From NCBI GenBank assembly GCA_001599915.1, contig BCIG01000012.1:186001-250000 (forward strand): a stretch of DNA of 64,000 bases, in the 5' to 3' direction. The notes under the pieces are model-generated. The model ran no database searches. It saw nothing but the letters and a program-made list of their open reading frames with translations, and was not told the origin of the DNA. The position numbers and the translations under genes are program-made. The DNA is from Symbiotaphrina buchneri (taxonomy: Eukaryota > Ascomycota > Symbiotaphrinales > Symbiotaphrinaceae). Positions within the stretch are counted from its first letter, which is position 1; the number at the start of each line of letters is the position of its first letter. Below are positions 1 to 11,775 of the stretch, piece by piece.

Positions 1-396
1 TGATATATTTGAAGACAAGGGGAAAGCATCAAGGCGGACCTCACCCATAATGTCATTGCGGAGTTATCTCTATTTTACTTGATACTATAGCGGGGTAGCC
101 GGATTTCAGGGGCCTCAGTCAGGTTTCTTGACAGCGATCAGGATTTGAAAGGAGAGCTTCATTTCACCTTCTGGTTAGTTAGGCAACCAACTACCTTCTT
201 TCTGCTACATGCTTGCCTTCCGTGATATTTTATCCAGGTGGTGCGCTGCCACCGTCAGTTCCCAATCCCTGAACCTCCTATCCTCCTCCGCCGTATCCCA
301 GAGTGAGCAGGGATCAAGCTCCACTCCTTCTATAACACCTCCAGACACCTCCATCATAGCTACCTTGCATGGTCAAGAAAGCATGCCCAGATGCCT
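1..396. other. no gene recognised, left edge
   Basis: No convincing coding frame, RNA gene or repeat was seen before the inverted-repeat element that begins near 397. One short open frame (209-400, +) has no recognisable features and ends inside the element's left end. Confidence 0.5.
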
Positions 397-450
397 GTAA
401 CAGTAAATTATCATTAATATCCGTATCCATCAAGGCTTAAGATCCCTAAG
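397..450 (+). repeat. left terminal inverted repeat
   Basis: It matches the reverse complement of 2763-2816 at most positions. The best-conserved core is TATCCATCAAGGCTTAAGA, and the outer ends read GTAACAGT on the left and GTAGCAGT on the right. Confidence 0.65.
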
Positions 451-479
451 CATACCCTAACTTGTAGTGCTAGCAGATA

Positions 480-780
480 TCGACGCCTTATAAGCAATTG
501 TCGTCGCCATTTAAGGAATAAGCGTCGCCACATAAGAATGTCGTCGCTTTTCAAGGATATATGGTTAGCGTCGCCCTACAAGCAATTGTCGTCGCTACTT
601 AAGGAATAAGCGTCGTTACGTAAGAATGTCGTCGCTTTTGAAGAATATATGGCGCCGCTAAGAAATATCGTCGCTCTACAAGCAATTGTCGTCGCCACTT
701 AGGAAATAGTCGTCGCTTAATAAGAATATTGTCGCATACAAAAAAAATGTCGTCGCTTTTTAAGAATATCGCAACTTCGC
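480..780 (+). repeat. left array of GTCGTCGC motifs
   Basis: This is an interspersed array of roughly 15-25-bp units containing GTCGTCGC or GCGTCGCC followed by AAGAAT, AAGGAATAAG or AAGCAATT. Spacing is irregular, so it is not a simple tandem repeat. The same units appear inverted at about 2445-2750 and direct at about 3070-3345. Confidence 0.7.
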
Positions 781-2444
781 ATGCCGTGATCCTTGAGAGA
801 TCAGGACATTTCAGGTCTCTATAGTTCTCGATCTCGCTCCAGTACGCGGCGCGGGAAGAATTCAAGGCTTTTATGCAATTTTTGTAGATTTCACTATCAC
901 AGATGAATGACCAATCATTATTGGAGCCTTCCATGCATACCAGCCGCATGTCCCTCCTGCACTATGGTCTCAAGCTTCCCCGACGCCTGCAACCAGCTTG
1001 AGATTTGGGCGCTGACACCAAAATGACGGACTCGTTGCCCGCTGCTCGTCGAGAACCTCCTTGCCCTCAATGCACGGGTATTTTCCCAGTGCTCAGAGAT
1101 GGAAGCCGAACTCATTAGTCCTAGGATCTCGATGCGGAAAGGCTCCCACGGGACTGTCAGCGGTGTGGGTCCTGTCGCTGAGAGCTGTGGCAGTGAGTGG
1201 AGTCGCGGTGGTGCTTGGAGAAGAAGGGGCTAGGTGAGGAGGGACAGGGGGCGTAGTATGAAGAACTCGACCGATGGTTGCAAATGACTGCGAGAGGCAC
1301 ATTCGCACTCTGAGGAAGATTGGCATGCGGGCGACAGGCATGTCGTAGAGGCCATGACTGTCTCAAAATGCAACGGGACTCCACTCTGGACCACTTGGAT
1401 GCCATGGTTGCTGCGCGGCGGGCAGACGCATTGAGGTCCAGCTTCTGACGAGTTGACGCACAATGAGGCGGCCAAGGTTGAACTCGTGTATCGTGGTATG
1501 CAATCCAGGCAAGGTGAGCTTCAATGAGGGTCGCTGCCGATGCAGGACTGGCGGTGGCCAGAAGAAATGCGCTGTAACATGGTCATGGGACCTCGATACA
1601 GGGAAATGGATGCTGTCAAGGGCCGCTGGGAGGAGCATGAAATGGCAACACCAGCGGACCAGTAACTTGGCCGGTGATCCGCTATCCATGGACAGCTCGC
1701 TGCTGCCATAGCCAAAACAAGAATCTGCCGGTCTCCCCGGTGACACTCCACCCACAAGGGTCTTAACTTGGGCAAGGTGCTGGCTAGGGCGGCCCTGAAT
1801 GAAACCGCTGTCGAGGATGTCGGCCAGTAGTAACGCATGCTGTACAATGCTGCCATTGCAGAAAACGTGGACTCCATCGAGTCAGAGAGTTGGAAGTCAC
1901 GGCGATCATTCCCCAGATATGCGTCCGGTTGAGGTGGAACATATTCTCAAGGGCCAGGACATCATCTGATATCCCTGGCCCTCCAGTTGACTCTGACTCC
2001 ATACATACAGATCATCGCGCCCATCCCTTTTAGGACGTAATTCAGGATCGCATGGCGGTTCCAATAGTCGCGCGATCGAGCAAATGATGGCCTGATGTAC
2101 CGATTAATTATTTCATCAGCCAAGGGATAGCCATGATTACCGTGTCTTTATTAAGGGGCTAGAGCAGCCACTGGGCTCTGATGCCATCATCGTACTCTTA
2201 TTCCACGAGTTTAAATCCCAACTCTTCATAATGTTGACGCTTCTCAGTCTGGAGTGGTATGGACGGATCTGCAACGCCAAAGTCGAGCCCTGATGTCCCC
2301 AACAGCCGCCCTTCCTCCAAAGGCCAGTGAAAGATGTCCCGTCCATTCTCTCGCTCTTGCACTGCGCGAGGATTACTGCAAATCCATGGTTGGTACAGTC
2401 CGCGATGTTCTTGTAGAGCGCCCCTATTTCTGGTGTAATATTCT

Positions 2445-2750
2445 TGAAACGCGACGATACTTTTTTGTATGCGACAATAACCTTAAAAGGCGACACTTAT
2501 TTCTTAAACAGCGTCGATAATACACTATAAAGCGACGATATTTTTAGCGGCCCTTATAGTCTTATAAAGGGACGACATTTTTTTTGTATGCGATAATACC
2601 TTTAAAAGCGACGTTTATTTCTTAAACAGCGACGACAATACACTGTAAAGCGACGCTTATTTCTAGTAACGCTTGTATTCTCTTAAAGAGACGACAATAC
2701 ACTATATAGCGACGACATTCTTATATGGCGACGGTATTTACTGGTACCGC
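2445..2750 (-). repeat. right array of GCGACGAC motifs
   Basis: This is the inverted counterpart of the left array: units read ATTCTTATATGGCGACG, AAGCGACGATA and CTTAAAGAGACGACAATAC on the + strand. It sits immediately inside the right terminal inverted repeat. Confidence 0.7.
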
Positions 2751-2762
2751 CAATTCTTCATG

Positions 2763-2816
2763 CTTTGGAGGTCTTAAGCCTTGATGGATAGGAATATCAA
2801 TGATATACACTGCTAC
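2763..2816 (-). repeat. right terminal inverted repeat
   Basis: It is the reverse-complement partner of 397-450, with the core TCTTAAGCCTTGATGGATA on the + strand. Confidence 0.65.
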
Positions 2817-3069
2817 GGTCATTTCACACGGGCGTTAGAGCTTTGCAAGGAAGCTGTGGTGGAGGTGGTAGACACAGCGATGGGGGGGCATGCTGGAAAA
2901 GGGGCATGCACTGTGTCGCGAGTTCTCTGAGGCCACAAAGAGAACAAAGTCATTATCGCATGTATCCAGCAGTTCAACCAAGATCTGCGGCCGGCCCTTC
3001 TTTTGATTACACCGGCAAGAATAGGTGGATCAGCGGGAAAAGCTTGGATATGCCACTTACATAGAATAT

Positions 3070-3345
3070 GATACGTTACTTTATAAGAATGTCGTCGCTT
3101 TACGGGGTATTGTCGACGCTTTTTAAGAATGCTCACGCTTACAAGGAATTGTCGTCGCTGTTTAAGAAAGTCGTCGCTTTACAAGTTATTGTCAACGCCT
3201 TATAAGGTTATTGTCGCATACAAAAATACTAGTCGCGGTTTCGGAATATATGGGCCTGCCAAGAAATATCGTCGCTTTTTAAGAATGTCGTCGCCTTACA
3301 AGTTATTGTCGTCGCTTTATAAGAGTATTATCGCACACAAAAATC
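3070..3345 (+). repeat. orphan CGTCG motif array
   Basis: This third array has the same GTCGTCGC/AAGAAT units in the same orientation as the left arm of the element at 397-2816, including the shared phrase GAATATATGG and a stretch like TTGTCGCATACAAAAA. No matching terminal inverted repeat was found next to it, so it looks like the remnant arm of a second copy. Confidence 0.6.
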
Positions 3346-4737
3346 CTAATCGCGATTTCAGAATATATGATTTGCCTATTCCCAGCCACAACGAGAGGAA
3401 TCGATCCTTTCCACATTAACGTGTCCGTCCCCGATATGTGCCGCCGAGCTATTCCGGCTTGAATTCTCTTGTTCCAACCTCTGACTTGGCTGATAGCCTG
3501 CAAAGAGTGATATTATGCGACGCTGCTTATACTCGGAATGCGAGACTTCCGGTAGTATTCGAACGCAGCAGTTGGTGAGCTGGCATCGGCTGCAGGTACC
3601 GGGAGAACGGTTCGAGGATGTTCGTCTATTGACTCCGATCTTTAAAAACACAGGAGGAGATGCATAGAGTCGATATGGATCCGGGGGAGGTCGTATTGAT
3701 TCAGTAGAAGCGACCGGCCCAGGGGCTTATTTGATCAATCGTGAGCTTCACCCCTGAAATAGTTGCTGGATTCCAACACCGCATTGAGTACGAGCTCCTT
3801 GCTGGAGAAAAGTCAGTTTTGCGCCCATAGATATTACCTACGACTTAGTGGTGGAGCTGCCGTGGAATTTCAATCCGACAGGAGCTGCCGCAGTGGGACA
3901 CTATCGGCGACGCATATCTCTTCAAACTCCAGGTAAGGTCTCTTGATTACCAGGCGGCGCCATGGCCTGCAAACGTTGCTCCTTCATGGAATGGGAGCGT
4001 GGACCAGGAGGTGCATTATCCACCAACCCGCTGCGAAAGACTCAAAGACTCAGGAACCCGCATTACCGAAGATGATTGGGAATGGAGAGACGAGCAGGGA
4101 AATGGCCTGGTGAAGAGGGCCTGATGGCGAGGGCCTGATGGCGAGGGCTTGGTGATGATGACCTTACACCTCCCTCCCGGGTGCGCCCAAGAAGAGTTTG
4201 GGCAGGTCTCTCTGGTTGAGTTGCAGGGTAACTCACTGCTTTGAGAGCGCCGGGTTGTGTCGGAGCGTGGCCTTTAAGATGAGAGTTGAGGCTAGGTGTC
4301 GATGACCGTAGACAAGGCTCAATGAGTATGGTAAAACCACCTCCTATTATTCAAATCTGTTGCTTGACCATGGCAGGTAAGATCTGATTGAGCGGGCATG
4401 CTCTTGCTCTCTGCTGTGTGATCCGAGCAGGAAGGTGACCGCCTAGCAGGTAGTGGCAGGAGATATCTCAACGGCAGAGATTGGGGGTTGAGATTGATAG
4501 ATCAATCCCTGACCAACAGTAAGGAATGAGGTCTCAAGGAGAGCTCGGAGATCATGCGGGAAAAGGAGCTCACGCAGCAACGGCCCCCATTGAGAGAAAG
4601 TCCAAGGACCTTGACAAAAGTTGGCACATTGCCTGATTCGAGACAAATTAACATACATTGGTTTCTTGACATGCCCGGGGTGGCTGCGGTACAGCTGGAT
4701 GGGGACAGGGGCCACCAGTGATGAAGTGTGCGAATTT
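3346..4737. other. no gene recognised
   Basis: Only short overlapping frames without recognisable domains are present. A near-direct repetition of GAGGGCCTGATGGCGAG occurs around 4116-4150. Nothing else stood out. Confidence 0.4.
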
Positions 4738-5319
4738 CTATTGCTCAGCATCTCTGCTTGAACAAGCAAAACCGCCGCCAGAAGTTGCTCCACCATCGCC
4801 GTCGAGGCGTAAAAGTAGGAAATGAAAGGTCATGTTCGCCAGACCGTATCCGCTGTAGCCCTTCCGGCTATCTTCGATGTTGCTGGTTCCAGGTCCCTCG
4901 GTGACAAGGGGTACGGCAACTGTCTGTATCCTCTGGGTCATGTCAGTATCCACTAGTAAAAGCATTCTGGTCATAAAGTTTGCAACATACTTACCAGTGA
5001 CAGCGCATCCTGGTCCACGCTCATGTCTTCCCATGAAGGAATAGTACCATGGCTGGTCATGGCGTATCCTGCATCCCCGTCCCTATTCAGATCCCTGTAT
5101 TGAGGGATCATTGTCTTCCACCCTCTGTCATTGGTTTGGGATTGTTCCGGCAATCCATGCAGAGTTTTGTAGAAAAAAATCCTTGTACCATGCCCCACGG
5201 TCATACCAGGTAAAGTGGTTCTTGCAGAGGATGGACACAGGCTCGAAGAAACAGCTTAGCTTGGTATTTGAGGTGACCAGACATGAGAAAATGAGACAAA
5301 ATAAGGCAAGGAAGGCCAT
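4738..5319 (-). pseudogene. possible secreted protein gene, exons out of register
   Basis: Two pieces look gene-like. Upstream, 5319-5128 encodes 63 residues beginning with a signal-peptide-like MAFLALFCLIFSCLVTS and a Trp/Tyr-rich stretch. Downstream, 5204-4995 and 4932-4738 join cleanly in phase 0 across a 62-bp intron (donor GTAAGT, branch-like CTGAC, acceptor CAG), giving a 134-residue product if translation starts at 5204. I could not join the signal-peptide piece to the downstream exons in frame: the natural donor/acceptor pair (5206/5125) creates a stop. The product is not recognised. It may be a broken secreted-protein gene or two chance frames. Confidence 0.25.
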
Positions 5320-6211
5320 CCAGGGCGGGAAAGGTAAAGTAAGAACTTTAAGACAGGACAGAACGCCGTCAGCGATAATCCTTGAGTGGTAGGGTCTGAT
5401 AGGAAGCCGGGGATCAAGCCGCTTGAGTAAAACGCGGGAAAGACACTATTCCAATGGTTGTTGAGCGGGATTCTTGACGTCCATCACATGTTGAGCTGTC
5501 AAAGCTCAGGATCGACGGACTAGGCCTTGGAAAAGGACTGTGCAGCAGGAAAAACAGTGAAAGGGCAGCGAGGCATGGTATTGGTGTACTCCCATCACGC
5601 ACAGGAATAGCTCGACTCCAGGTATTGAATGGTCGCAGCTCATGCCGTGAAGATCTCGAGGAACGCCTGCTGGTCGCTGCTGTTGGTGACTTCCACGGTG
5701 AACGGTGACAGGGAATGTAAATTACCGGACACATCGACTCTTCTCAGAGGTCACGATAGCGTGAAAATTCTGGCGATGGGACCGAGTCACTACAAAACCC
5801 TGACGACTCTTTAGGAGGGGTATCCACGCGTTTGAGAGAGCTGCTCACCTTTTGACGAGTCTATAGCATCACCGGAAGAGCTTCCGTAGTCCTGTCAATG
5901 TTCTGTGGGCCTTCGATCTGTCAGGGAAACGAAAACAAGTGATAGAATGCATCTCCACCGTAATTTCCAGTCATCAGAGTCCTGGAAAGCTAATTGACAA
6001 TTTTACGAGGCTTTCCAGGACGGTTGTAATTGAATGATTGCGTGCGTCGCTTCCTTTGCAGTATTCTTCAAGCTGAAGGATTTGAGAAGTGTCATGACGG
6101 TTGGTTGACATGATCGAAATTGTCATTGTTCTCAATACAAGCTGCCGCTGTACTCGCTCCTATGTATCGTCCACACCATTCTCCGCAGCATCTGTATCGT
6201 ACTTCCTTCGT
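5320..6211. other. no gene recognised; downstream of gtaA
   Basis: No supported coding sequence was seen. The region probably includes the 3' untranslated region of the - strand glutaminase gene that ends at 6212. A small inverted repeat, TCCTGGAAAGC / GCTTTCCAGGA, lies near 5979-6020. Confidence 0.4.
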
Positions 6212-9075
6212 CTACAATCCTGCACCTGCCAAGGCAGCAGTCACACCATCTTTGATAGCCTTTGCAAAGGACGGACTATCCAATTTATCCTCCTCTGCAT
6301 CCAAGAAAGCCAAGGATTCCACAGCTTTCCCACCGCATGCCCGCTCAAGCGCAAGGAATGAAAAGTGACCTCCAATGACAGGACGTGCAAAAAAGTTAGG
6401 GCCAGGGAATCCGCCATCCCCTTCAGTCTGATAGAGGTCGCTGAAAGGTCGATCTATGTTGTATTAGCTCTAGAGAACACAATAGAAGCAGCAGCCCAAA
6501 GCATCGTGACTTACCAGTAGAAGTCTCATTGACCCACAAAGCGACAGATTCCAATATCTCACTTCTAACCTTCTTCGAGGCAACGGCCACCGCAAAGAAC
6601 TCCCAATCACTCTTCGTATATAGATGCCTTGAATCCAAAGGAAGGCCATACTTCTGTCGAACATAGTGATACCAATCACTCTCCATCTTGTAGATGTGAT
6701 CCCCAATGAACGGCTTGCTGGTGAAATTCTTTGACGGAGCAGGTTTGAGCGGATGTTGATCTTGGTCATGCTGAAGTGCAACCAAGGCAGGAGCGGAGCT
6801 GTCTTCCTTGAGATCGAAGCAGAGGAGCGAGCTACCGAAAAGATTATACAGAGTCGTCCAAGAGCCGTACCAAGTGTAGGCGAGTTTAGCATGAGTTCCG
6901 TCGCGCGATATACCATACTCCTCCCACTTCTTGATATAGACCTCAGAGATGTTCTGCGCGATGTTAGCATAGCTCAAAGAGGTGACCGTCTTGTACTGCA
7001 AGACTTACACTGAAGTATTTGACATCCTCAGTATTGCCTACGACCTCGGAAATAGCGGCCATGGCCTTAATACCTACAATGCCTTTCAAAGCGAGGTTCG
7101 TCTGGTTTGCCAGCCAGCCGGCAAAGTCGTCCGTAGACACTGGAGCTGGTCAGTCAGGAACGGAAAAGAATATAGAAGACACCTACACTGATTATGTGGA
7201 AGCAGAGTAAACTCGACCAGGTATCCAGTCCACTGCTTCCACAACTTATAGGATCTCTCAACCCACTTCTGAGCTTGTTTAATCCCTTTGATACCACCGC
7301 CCCAGCTGTCATCTAGCCCCCATATATCATCCCTCGTCTGATTGGCGTCGAGTGGGAAGATGCTGTCATTCGATGACCGAGGTTCCGTGTAGTCTCCGCC
7401 TCCTAGAGTCGCCCAGATAGATTGACTGGTCTCCGAATTATCATATTTCAATGAGTTGACAATGGCCAATCCCATGATAAGAATATTACCACATTCCTCC
7501 ACAGGCATATATTCATCATTGCCATCTGGATGTCCAGTCTCGTTAGGGAAGTGCGTACCAAGGTCGTGCATAGCATACTTGTTTGGATATTGACCGCTTA
7601 GCATATGCTCGATCAATGGCTCCAACAGGTAAGCCAACCATCTAGGATTGGTATATAGGAAGAACGGGAAAGCCGGGAATATAACATCAATGGTTTGAGC
7701 GTTTCCATTGGAAGAGATCTCCTTAAGGAAAAGGATAGGATTTTCAGGTGTACCGGAGAAACTTGTGGCGCCCATGACCTGAGGAGCAGAGAGAGCCACG
7801 ATATCCACATAATTATATGACCCAGACCTGTCAGCGTCCCGTTCCAGCGTGATTGAGTAGTTTGTAGCTAGAGCATTGGCCGTCTTATAGTCGAGATAAT
7901 GAAACTGAATAAGCTTCTCTGGGGTAATGAACCATGACATCCACAAAGGCCGCATATCAGTCATGCCCCGGGCGGAGGCATACTGAACTACAGGGTTCTG
8001 AAGGTGTGCAATAGTGAAAACTATACTGTCGGTTGTGGGTGAAGCAAGTGTGCCGGTTTTATTGAGTTGGAAGGATTTCGCAAAGGCAAAGACCGGTTCT
8101 TCATCCATGATAGTTCGAAATTTATCATCAATGGTATTTTCGAGCGTCCCAGTCTTTGAGAATCGCTGACGGAGGATTGCGGAGGTACCAGACTCATACC
8201 GAGTATCCTGACGGTCAATCAGCCTCCTGGCATGCCCCTAAAAGCCAATCATGATAAGTGCAAACATACCGCAGGTGCAGAGAACCAAAGCTCGCCCCAC
8301 TCAGCTCGGTCACCGATTTCGGTATACCGCAGTTCCAGCTCTCTTTTGACCTTCCATGATTTCAGAGTCTCCTTATAGTCGTCGCCCTCCCCGACTCCGG
8401 TTCGTACGAGGTCCCATGTGATGGCACTACCCCTGTCTCCACTGACCCATTGGCCATTGACATCCACATAAATGTCAACATTGAAAGAACCCTTGGCGTG
8501 AACAGTAATATATGAGGCAGGGATAGATTGTCTCAGCGTTGATGTGGGCGTGATGGGTGACAAGAATGAAAGGATGATCTCGACTGGTTTGATCGCACTG
8601 GAATGACGAGGCGGAGGAATAAGATAGGTGAGGTTCGTGGTTGATGCATCGAAAGTAGCACCAAGATATTCCGGGTAAGAGATGTTATAGCTACTCCAGC
8701 TGTCAGCATGGTTCGTACCCAGTAGAGATCCTACAATTACCCGTCATCGTCCCTGAGAGAGTCCTGGGGCCGGCCCAGAAGAGGATATGATGTGTCTGAT
8801 TCTGCTACAGAGGCTAGAACGGACAAGCCAATCTGGAGGGATTCCCGCATCAGCGCATCTGTCCGAGAGTCTCGCTTGTTGGGCAACGATCGTACCTCTT
8901 GTCCAGTATAAAACATAGGCCAATGACTCCATGGTGCATCCCTAGCATTTGCCAACCATGTACTCAAATATGGATTGCGAACAACGAGTGGAAGGACAGG
9001 CGGAGTGAGTGTCGAAGCTGTAGCTGTCGCTGCCAGCAGCGGTGCCGCAGTCGTTATCCACGAACTCCAGCGCAT
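6212..9075 (-). CDS. gtaA: secreted glutaminase GtaA family protein
   Basis: Exons read 9075-8896, 8832-8741, 8699-8270, 8207-7187, 7145-7009, 6953-6515 and 6453-6212; all phases agree and give 846 residues. Start 9075 was chosen because it begins a signal peptide (MRWSSWITTAAPLLAATATA); an in-frame ATG lies eight codons upstream. After the signal comes PPVLPLVVRNPYLSTWL, typical of the GtaA N terminus (DUF5127), and MHDLGTHFPNETGHPDGNDE near residue 447, the signature of DUF4965 (glutaminase A central domain), followed by a DUF1793-like C-terminal part (about residues 570-840) with AYTWYGSWTTLYNLFG. Family members are extracellular fungal glutaminases that hydrolyse L-glutamine to glutamate and ammonia. 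Introns are 41-63 bp. The frame is intact. Assignment to the family is firm; glutaminase activity of this particular protein is inferred. Confidence 0.92.
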
Positions 9076-9815
9076 GGTGACGGTGCCGTCTTGAAGCAAA
9101 AGAGAGAGAGATAGCTATCTAGTGGATGTCAGCAACCTATTGCCCGATGAATGGTTTCACTTTCTGTGGGAAGAATTGGAGTAAGGCAGGCAAACTGACA
9201 TCAACCTGCTATGTCGCGATTCAAGTTTCGACCATGATAACAATGCGGAGGTCAATGGTTTACCGGGGTTGCTCAGCCCAAAGCAGGTACTCGTACTGTG
9301 CGTCTGTACAATCGTACGTCCTTCGTACCTTCCTCGGGTGAGCTTGCGTACCTAAAACGCTTAGTGTAGCCCGGTTTCGGGCGTGGTGGTGACGTCCTAT
9401 CTCCTCCTAGCGGGAGGTGCCCTGCACGATTCGCCAACGATAACAACTTGCCTTGATGGGTAAAGATGGCCGCCCATCTTAACCGGAGGCTCTTAACCAC
9501 CTGCACCAGCTCGACGCTTAACTGTGGGGAAGAGGCGCCGCGACGCCCATTCGCCGCTTCGGCTGGCTTGCAATACCGAGCGTGCCGGCAGGCCCGCCAG
9601 GTTCCTACTTTCCCGCGCTTTCCCGGAATGAGGGCAGAAAAACATGATTAATCAAACTGGCCCTGTCTGTGTGGATACCGCGTGCTAGAACCGCATCGAC
9701 ATCATCCGGAGACTTTATCTTTTTACCACTATGATTTGATTCTTATCTCACCGCCGCTCCAGTCATGATCTTCCTCTAAAGCCCGTCGACTACCTCACCA
9801 CCAAGGTCACCCCGC
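9076..9815. promoter_or_regulatory. divergent promoter region, gtaA / DUF2985 gene
   Basis: This 740-bp region lies between two divergently transcribed genes. It is fairly GC-rich with short frames on both strands but no recognisable gene. No specific binding site could be assigned with confidence. Confidence 0.45.
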
Positions 9816-11775
9816 ATGGCGACTCACGGCATTGATCATTACGATAGAGTGGCGGCGACACCTGCTGTCGCCAATCCTTCCTCATCCACCACTCCCGCCG
9901 TCCTTGTCCCACCTCGCCAAAGCAGTCTCCAGGCGACCCAGAGCAACCCAGCGTCCTCTCACCCACGCGCTCGTGGAACACCTAGTATTCGAATACGACG
10001 CTTTCCTTCGGCCGAATCCGTCCCTCGGCTCGCTCAGAACTCGCAGCCTCCGCAATTCAATGAGAATACTTTCCAGGGAAACCGACGGCGGAGTAGTTCG
10101 GAACCACAACGGCCGGTATGGGCGACGACAAATGGTGCGCCGCCAACGGAGCGGATGCCATGTGTGGTAGAGGAACCAGGTTCTCCCATAGCTCAGGAAT
10201 CTTCTCAAACAATTCCGCCAGCATCTCAAAATTTGGCTCCGCCGCAACCACCGGTAGGAAGGTTGCGTCGGGCCAGCGCATCTGCCGTGAACGCGTTCGG
10301 TAACCTACGTCGTCCATCTGCAACTCCTCGACTGGGTCCTCAAGGAGGTAATCAGGTGGTAGAATATGGTCCTGGTGTGATTGACTTGCTGGATGTAGTC
10401 GGTAAGTGATCATAACAATGGATGCGGGATTCTTTAATTGACTTGCATAGATCCTGAGGTGTCAACTCTTTCCACCCTCACAAATGTAAAAAATTCCCTC
10501 TTCATCCCCAACCTGGGGAATTTTCTCAACCGCAGACCCACCTATACCCTTACTCGCCGGCCGAGTGATGTACAGGAAGGTGGTTCATTCAGCAGTGATG
10601 AGTCTTCCGATGGTGGCCTGGAAGCGACGGAAGAACCAGAAGGACTGCGTCCAACAATGACTCGGTCGCACAGCCTGAGTACCATCACATCCCGGTTGAC
10701 GGAATCACACTTTGCTGTTCTGCCGCATGGCGTTACTCTGGAAGGATGGAGCGACGCCGACAAAGCTGCATTGGATGATCATGTCCGCCATATGCTGCAT
10801 TCGAAAAGATCCAAGTTCAAGCGTGGACTAAAGGGCTTTGGTCAATACGTTCGGAAGCGTAAGTATCTGTCCAACGGTTGACATACCAAAGCTAATCGAT
10901 CTGTAGCCCTCGGATTCCTCGTCACTTTATATGCCACTCTCATCACGCTCTTCGGTCTTGCTTGGGTGCTCTTCCTGATCGGCTGGATTAATGTTGGTGG
11001 TCGACAACTCTATGTGATCAATGTCATCGACAACGTTCTTGTCGCACTTTTCGCGATCATGGGTGATGGTCTTGCTCCTTTTCGAGCTGTTGATACTTAC
11101 CACATGATCTTTATCGCCCACTATCACCACTTGACCTGGCGGTTGAGGAAAGAAAGAGCATTACCAAAACTCGAAGATCAAAATGATCTACCGTCAGCAC
11201 GTCCCACAGACGTCGACCTAGAGAAACAGGAGGAGTTTACCGTTCTGAATCCGAAGCAACAAGCCCGGCTGGAACATCATGAAAACAAATTCTCCAAATC
11301 GCACACCTTTTACAAGCCACATGAGACAGAAACCCATCACGCGTTTCCTCTCCGGCTTCTCGTGGCTATTGTCGTCCTGTTAGATTTCCATTCTCTTTTC
11401 CAGATCGCACTGGGTAGCTGCACTTGGTCGATTGATTACCATGTGCGGCCTTTCGCGTTAACCACGGTGATCCTCTGCTGTAGTATCACCTGTAATATTA
11501 CTGCTGGCATTCTGATCATGGTGGGTGATCGGAGGACGCGGAAAAAGGATGTAGTGGAGAAGATGTTTAGGCAAGAGCTCACCGAGGAGGCAATCAAGAA
11601 ATTGGACAAGAGGAGGCGGAAGGAGCAGGAGCGAAACAAAGAACTGGACCGAGCAGCTCCAGAAAGCAGAAATAAGTTAAGGAAGAAGAGCTTGGATCAG
11701 GGGCGAAGCAGCCTTTCGTCGGTGCAACAAGAGCCTCCTCCGCGATTTGCCGTTGTTGGCGATGGAGTTCAGTAA
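9816..11775 (+). CDS. DUF2985 integral membrane protein
   Basis: Exons 9816-10401, 10451-10858 and 10907-11775 join in frame to give 620 residues. Residues 1-330 are Ser/Pro/Arg-rich and look disordered (RRFPSAESVPRLAQNSQPP, RRPSATPRLGP, SDESSDGG). Hydrophobic segments follow at about 334-360, 366-388, 478-500 and 513-537, interrupted by a charged loop of about 90 residues (VDLEKQEEFTVLNPKQQARL), and the protein ends in a long basic tail (KKLDKRRRKEQERNKELDR). This architecture and the block around the second and third membrane segments match the fungal DUF2985 family (PLAC8-like integral membrane proteins), whose function is not well established. Membrane location is inferred. Both introns are about 48 bp with good splice signals. 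Confidence 0.82.

Larger units (their letters stand above)
397..2816. mobile_element. inverted-repeat DNA element with subterminal motif arrays
   Basis: Seen directly: about 54 bp at 397-450 recurs in inverted orientation at 2763-2816, sharing a core TATCCATCAAGGCTTAAGA and a GTARCAGT outer end. Just inside each end lies an array of short CGTCG-containing motifs (480-780 and about 2445-2750), also inverted relative to each other. Terminal inverted repeats with inward arrays of short subterminal repeats are typical of class II elements such as MULE or hAT types, where the arrays can be transposase-binding sites. The 1.6-kb interior has only short overlapping frames, mostly on the - strand, and no recognisable transposase, so this is probably non-autonomous or decayed. 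No clear target-site duplication was found at the edges. Confidence 0.6.

Noticed and set aside
480-780. CRISPR-like array
   Set aside because: Repeat units vary in length and sequence, spacers are not unique segments of constant size, and the organism is a fungus.
1363-1877. Regulator-like gene inside the inverted-repeat element
   Set aside because: Overlapping - strand frames give fragments with a vague resemblance to fungal regulators, but no zinc cluster, splice pattern or consistent frame supports a gene.
8208-8269. 32-bp intron in gtaA with acceptor at 8238
   Set aside because: It is too short for a fungal intron; the acceptor at 8208 gives a 62-bp intron in the right phase with a good branch site.
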